Shown here: piece after piece, positions 5,443 through 7,856 of the stretch
How the letters are laid out: each line of letters opens with the position of its first letter
Numbering within the stretch: position 1 is the first letter of the stretch
Source: Pseudomonadota bacterium
GTDB lineage: Bacteria; Pseudomonadota; Gammaproteobacteria; Enterobacterales; Succinivibrionaceae
DNA: 7,856 bases
NCBI GenBank assembly: GCA_023460615.1
Contig: JAEWPL010000250.1
Coordinates: 1-7,856 of the forward strand
Direction of reading: 5' to 3'
Notes under the pieces: model-generated
Seen by the model: the letters and a program-made list of their open reading frames with translations, nothing else
Told to the model about the DNA's origin: nothing
The model's database searches: none
Program-made: the position numbers and the translations under genes

Positions 5443-6330
5443 ATGACTAGACGTACACTAATAGGTCATCTCTTTGCTATTGTAGTTATCATCTTTTGGG
5501 GTATGACTTTTGTAAGTAGCAAAGTGTTGCTAAAAGACTTTACTCCAATTGAGATTTTATTTGACCGCTTTGTAATTGCAACTTTAGCTTTACTTATCTT
5601 TGCACCTAAAGCTTTAAAGTTTATCTCCTTTAAAGTAGAGTTGTATTCAGCTTTTGTAGGCCTGTACGGTGTAGTCTTATACTTTTTGTGTGAGAATAAT
5701 GCTTTAGTTTATTCAAACGCTTCTAATGTGTGTTTGATTGTATCTACAACTCCTTTATTTGTAGGTCTTATCAATTGCATCTTGGTTAAGAAGTTTGATT
5801 TAAGCGTTAATTTCTTTTTAGGTTTTGTTATTGCCATAACTGGTATTGCCTGTCTTTCTATGGGAACTTTATCCTTGCACTTAAATCCCCTTGGTGATTT
5901 GTTAGCTTTAGGCAGTGCCATTATGTGGGCAGGTTATAACTACTATGTAATCAAGCTAAAGCATGAAAACATTGATACTTTAATTATTACTATTAAATCC
6001 TTTTTCTACTCAGTAATTTTAACGATACCTTGCATGCTTTATTATGGTTATGATCTAAAGTTAGAGGCTTTAGTAAAACCTATCAATATCGTAAATTACG
6101 TGTTCTTAGCAGTTTTAGCTTCTTCTTTTGGCTTTTATTTGTGGAATAAAGCTATCGATATATTAGGTGTGGTTAAAACCAATGTTTATATCTATGGCAC
6201 TCCTGTAGTTACAGTAGTAGGAGCGATTGTACTTATTGATGAGACGATTACTATCTACACTATTTTAGGTATGATTTTAGCAATAGCAGGTTTAGTGATT
6301 TCTCAGCTTAAGTCAAAGCCAAAAACATAA
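5443..6330 (+). CDS. EamA/DMT-family membrane transporter
   Basis: The 295-residue product is an inner-membrane drug/metabolite-type transporter with two tandem EamA repeats and about ten hydrophobic helices. The first helix carries the family mark IIFWGMTFVSSKVLLKDFTP followed by LFDRFVIATLAL. The second repeat begins at about DLLALGSAIMWAGYNYYVIK and ends in GTPVVTVVGAIVLIDETITIYTILGMILAIAGLVIS. Substrates in this superfamily are diverse (amino acids, metabolites, drugs) and cannot be read from the sequence. The ATG at 5443 is chosen because AGAGG lies seven bases upstream. A GTG twelve codons earlier has no comparable site. The length is normal for the family. The gene follows the ATPase by 75 bp and ends at a bidirectional terminator. 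No functional tie to its neighbours is evident. Confidence 0.9.
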   Translation: MTRRTLIGHLFAIVVIIFWGMTFVSSKVLLKDFTPIEILFDRFVIATLALLIFAPKALKFISFKVELYSAFVGLYGVVLYFLCENNALVYSNASNVCLIVSTTPLFVGLINCILVKKFDLSVNFFLGFVIAITGIACLSMGTLSLHLNPLGDLLALGSAIMWAGYNYYVIKLKHENIDTLIITIKSFFYSVILTIPCMLYYGYDLKLEALVKPINIVNYVFLAVLASSFGFYLWNKAIDILGVVKTNVYIYGTPVVTVVGAIVLIDETITIYTILGMILAIAGLVISQLKSKPKT

Positions 6331-6352
6331 AGTAAGTTTTGAAAAGACAAAC

Positions 6353-6384
6353 AAAAAGGCTACAAACTTCTTTGTAGCCTTTTT
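6353..6384. terminator. Bidirectional intrinsic terminator between eamA-type gene and flgM
   Basis: AAAAAGGCTACAAA (6353-6366) and TTTGTAGCCTTTTT (6371-6384) pair perfectly over 14 bp around a CTTC loop. The arm ends supply a T-run on each strand, so the hairpin can stop the transporter transcript rightwards and the flgA/flgM transcript leftwards. Confidence 0.93.
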
Positions 6385-6406
6385 AAGAACTCTCCTGCAA
6401 GTTCTT
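6385..6406. repeat. Second small hairpin next to the flgM stop
   Basis: AAGAACT (6385-6391) and AGTTCTT (6400-6406) are perfect 7-base arms with an 8-base loop. They are wedged between the bidirectional terminator and the flgM stop codon. It may be an accessory stem of the leftward terminator. Confidence 0.4.
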
Positions 6407-6409
6407 ATT

Positions 6410-6724
6410 TTAGAAGATTGAGGTTAGCTCATCTTCTGAATCAATTAGCTTATTAGCTACGCTATCATAATCAATCTGATAGGTACCGTCGTTGATAGCA
6501 GCCTTTAGTTTTTCAACCTTAGCCTCGTCAATTCCAGAAGAATTCTTAGCTGTTTGACTTGCTTTAGCTAAATTCATAGCGCTATCTGTTAATAAAACTT
6601 CATCTGACTTAGTAGCTGCCTTTGTAGAGGCTTCTTTACTAGTCTTGTTAGCTACCACGGTAGCAGTAGCAACTGATTCTTTTAAGCCGTTTAAAGAACG
6701 GTCATTTAATGCATCGATTGCCAT
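6410..6724 (-). CDS. flgM: Anti-sigma-28 factor FlgM
   Basis: The 104-residue product is FlgM, which holds sigma-28 (FliA) inactive until the hook is complete and FlgM is exported. The N-terminus MAIDALNDRSLNGLKE resembles the family's opening. The middle is a disordered, alanine/serine/lysine-rich stretch. The C-terminal half holds the sigma-binding region, with LTDSAMNLAKA, VEKLKAAINDGTYQIDYDSVANKLI and a short acidic end. The length matches the usual 90-110 residues. The start is fixed by GAGGG seven bases upstream of the ATG. The gene follows flgA by 203 bp and has its own sigma-28 promoter, giving the familiar feedback loop. The partner flgN is elsewhere in the window. Confidence 0.9.
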   Translation of the reverse strand: MAIDALNDRSLNGLKESVATATVVANKTSKEASTKAATKSDEVLLTDSAMNLAKASQTAKNSSGIDEAKVEKLKAAINDGTYQIDYDSVANKLIDSEDELTSIF

Positions 6725-6790
6725 GATCCTACCCTCTAAATATTCTGTTTACTCTTTAAAATAGTTGATCAAATTATCTTTGTTAATTAC

Positions 6791-6817
6791 TTATCGACTA
6801 ATAAAGAAAAATCTTAA
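6791..6817 (-). promoter_or_regulatory. Sigma-28 (FliA) promoter of flgM
   Basis: On the minus strand TTAAGATT (6817-6810) matches the -35 consensus TAAAGTTT at six of eight positions. After exactly eleven bases, GTCGATAA (6798-6791) matches GCCGATAA at seven of eight. The predicted start is about 60 bases before flgM. An almost pure A/T stretch (about 6820-6862) lies directly upstream and could act as an UP-like element. Confidence 0.82.
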
Positions 6818-6927
6818 GGAAAAAATTAAAAAATTTTTAAATATTTTTAACTTAAAAAATAACTCTCTGTATTCTAGCAAAATTTTATGATTAATAATGC
6901 TGTAATTTGCTTAAAAATCAGATTTAT

Positions 6928-7632
6928 TTAAAAAGTAACTCTAACGGTATTTGGACTTACTACTATGCCTTGAATTACTTTTTTAGATTTAGAATTTCTA
7001 ACAGAAATTAAATCATTAAGTTTACCTTCTTCAAGGGCAACTCCTTGTGTTTTAATCTGCATATTAGAACTTACTGCTTCAATAGTTACGATATCACCTT
7101 TAGCTATCAAGCAAAGATCAGACTGTTTTATTACGTCGCCTGCTCGAATGTCTTTACGTACTTTAGCGCCTAAAATTGAATTGAGATTAGTAACAGCTGA
7201 ACTTGTATTAAGTCCCTCGTTAACATACTGTTTTGAAAGCAGATTTGAAGTAAGAATAGTGCCTTTTGGAATGTTCTCTGTAGCTATGGTTGTAGGTCTT
7301 TTGACGATGACATTTACAGGAATTGAGACTGTATAAGGATTTTCTTTACGAGAGCAGATGATTTTTACGACATTGCTTTTTTTTATTTGGTTTGAGGTAA
7401 GTTGCGCAGTTAAAAAGCCAGGGCACTTACCACCATAATCACGGTTTGGATCAACTCTACTTACTTTAACCTCGTACTTTATATCGTCTTTGTTATCAGC
7501 AAATTGAGCTAGCATGTATTGCTTAGCGACATTTTGTAAAAATTCAGCCTCTTGTACTGTAGCTTGACACTTTTGTGCACCTAAATTAAAGAAAATTACT
7601 AAAACTACCGATACTAAAGCAAACGTTTTCAC
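6928..7632 (-). CDS. flgA: Flagellar P-ring assembly chaperone FlgA
   Basis: The product is the periplasmic chaperone needed to polymerise FlgI into the P-ring. From the chosen GTG it has 234 residues, normal for FlgA. A signal peptide comes first (MKTFALVSVVLVIFFNLGAQ), with cleavage probable after CQA at residue 24. Two cysteines follow (KCPGF at about residue 70 and IICSR at about 93), a spacing that suits the family's disulfide. A SAF domain begins near residue 118 (ENIPKGTILTSNLL and DIRAGDVIKQSDL). The closing segment is GDIVTIEAVSSNMQIKTQGVALEEGKLNDLISVRN...VIQGIVVSPNTVRV. An upstream ATG would add 46 residues but has no ribosome site and spoils the signal peptide. flgM lies downstream on the same strand. 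Confidence 0.92.
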   Translation of the reverse strand: MKTFALVSVVLVIFFNLGAQKCQATVQEAEFLQNVAKQYMLAQFADNKDDIKYEVKVSRVDPNRDYGGKCPGFLTAQLTSNQIKKSNVVKIICSRKENPYTVSIPVNVIVKRPTTIATENIPKGTILTSNLLSKQYVNEGLNTSSAVTNLNSILGAKVRKDIRAGDVIKQSDLCLIAKGDIVTIEAVSSNMQIKTQGVALEEGKLNDLISVRNSKSKKVIQGIVVSPNTVRVTF

Positions 7633-7639
7633 AAAAGTG

Positions 7640-7645
7640 CTCCTC
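7640..7645 (-). promoter_or_regulatory. Shine-Dalgarno sequence fixing the flgA GTG start
   Basis: GAGGAG on the minus strand lies seven bases before the GTG at 7632-7630. No comparable site precedes the in-frame ATG at 7770, so this decides the start. Confidence 0.8.
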
Positions 7646-7689
7646 AAAACGGTCACGAACGAAAATAATGGCTTAATATAGCTACTAGG

Positions 7690-7698
7690 ATAATAGCA
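7690..7698 (-). promoter_or_regulatory. Candidate extended -10 promoter of flgA
   Basis: On the minus strand TGC (7698-7696) joins TATTAT (7695-7690), the pattern TGnTATAAT of an extended -10 sigma-70 promoter. No good -35 is seen. The start would be near 7683, about 50 bases before flgA. The remainder of the gap up to 7856 is AT-rich, with no gene I can support. Confidence 0.4.
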
Positions 7699-7856
7699 CA
7701 AATGGGCTGTAACCTTTGCAAAAAGAATTATCATCAAGAATTTGCACAAAGATAATTTCTTACAAATCATACTTAACTAACATTATCACTAAATTAGGTG
7801 TGATTTATTCCGCAAATTCTTAATTTTGTTTAGTTTTTTTTATAAAGCCTTATTAT

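Noticed and set aside
6818..6862. AT-only inverted repeats between flgA and flgM as a flgA terminator
   Set aside because: It is a low-complexity A/T tract with no G-C pairs in any stem. It is better explained as an upstream element of the sigma-28 promoter.
7702..7719. Sigma-54-like TGGG...TTTGCA on the plus strand
   Set aside because: GG and GC are eleven bases apart instead of ten, which is normally inactive.
7633..7770. 46-codon in-frame upstream extension of flgA starting at an ATG
   Set aside because: It has no Shine-Dalgarno sequence, would bury the signal peptide, and makes the protein longer than usual for FlgA. The GTG at 7632 has a strong GAGGAG site.
7800..7836. Sigma-28-like TAAAC...GCGGAATA on the minus strand upstream of flgA
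   Set aside because: The spacing is right, but only about half of the consensus bases match and the start would be about 170 bp from flgA.
1..7856. CRISPR array, insertion sequence or att-site duplication
   Set aside because: No regularly spaced direct repeats, transposase, terminal repeats or second copy of the tRNA 3' end were seen.

Overview
The window is AT-rich and looks like chromosomal DNA of a polarly flagellated gammaproteobacterium. The evidence is a set of flagellar genes known from Vibrio, Aeromonas and Shewanella relatives: flgT, flgO, flgP, flgN, flgM and flgA. The outer H-ring/collar proteins FlgT, FlgO and FlgP are characteristic of those polar motors. The low GC content and the unrelated genes inserted into the locus suggest a divergent lineage, perhaps an anaerobic gut-type member of the Aeromonadales/Succinivibrionaceae. 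That placement is inference only.

Left part (1-1550, all minus strand): the first 29 codons of a probable Fic-family protein run off the left edge. Next come a tRNA-Arg(CCT) gene with encoded CCA and flgT. A long dyad between flgT and the tRNA coincides with a candidate tRNA promoter. The 172-bp divergent region (1551-1722) holds a good sigma-54 -24/-12 promoter for flgO. A second, weaker sigma-54 match points at flgT and uses the very same GC dinucleotide as its -12 element. A long palindrome lies just downstream of the predicted flgO start site.

Centre (1723-3827, plus strand): flgO-flgP-flgN are tightly spaced, each with its own Shine-Dalgarno sequence, and end at a strong intrinsic terminator. 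FlgO and FlgP are lipoproteins of the outer-membrane collar, and FlgN is the export chaperone for the hook-filament junction proteins.

Insert (3828-6384, plus strand): three genes with no known flagellar role separate flgN from flgM. They are a small SSB/PriB-like OB-fold protein, a CobS-like AAA+ ATPase with an unusual Walker B motif, and an EamA-family transporter. The OB-fold and ATPase genes are 14 bp apart and look like one unit. The usual von Willebrand-factor-A (CobT-like) partner of such ATPases is absent from the window. A perfect bidirectional hairpin terminator closes this block.

Right part (6410-7856, minus strand): flgA (P-ring chaperone) is followed by flgM (anti-sigma-28). flgM has its own well-matched sigma-28 promoter. 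The true flgA start is a GTG behind a strong Shine-Dalgarno sequence, not the upstream in-frame ATG. Functionally the window joins late flagellar assembly (FlgT/O/P, FlgA) with the export-coupled switch (FlgM, FlgN), interrupted by a nucleic-acid/ATPase module of unknown purpose.
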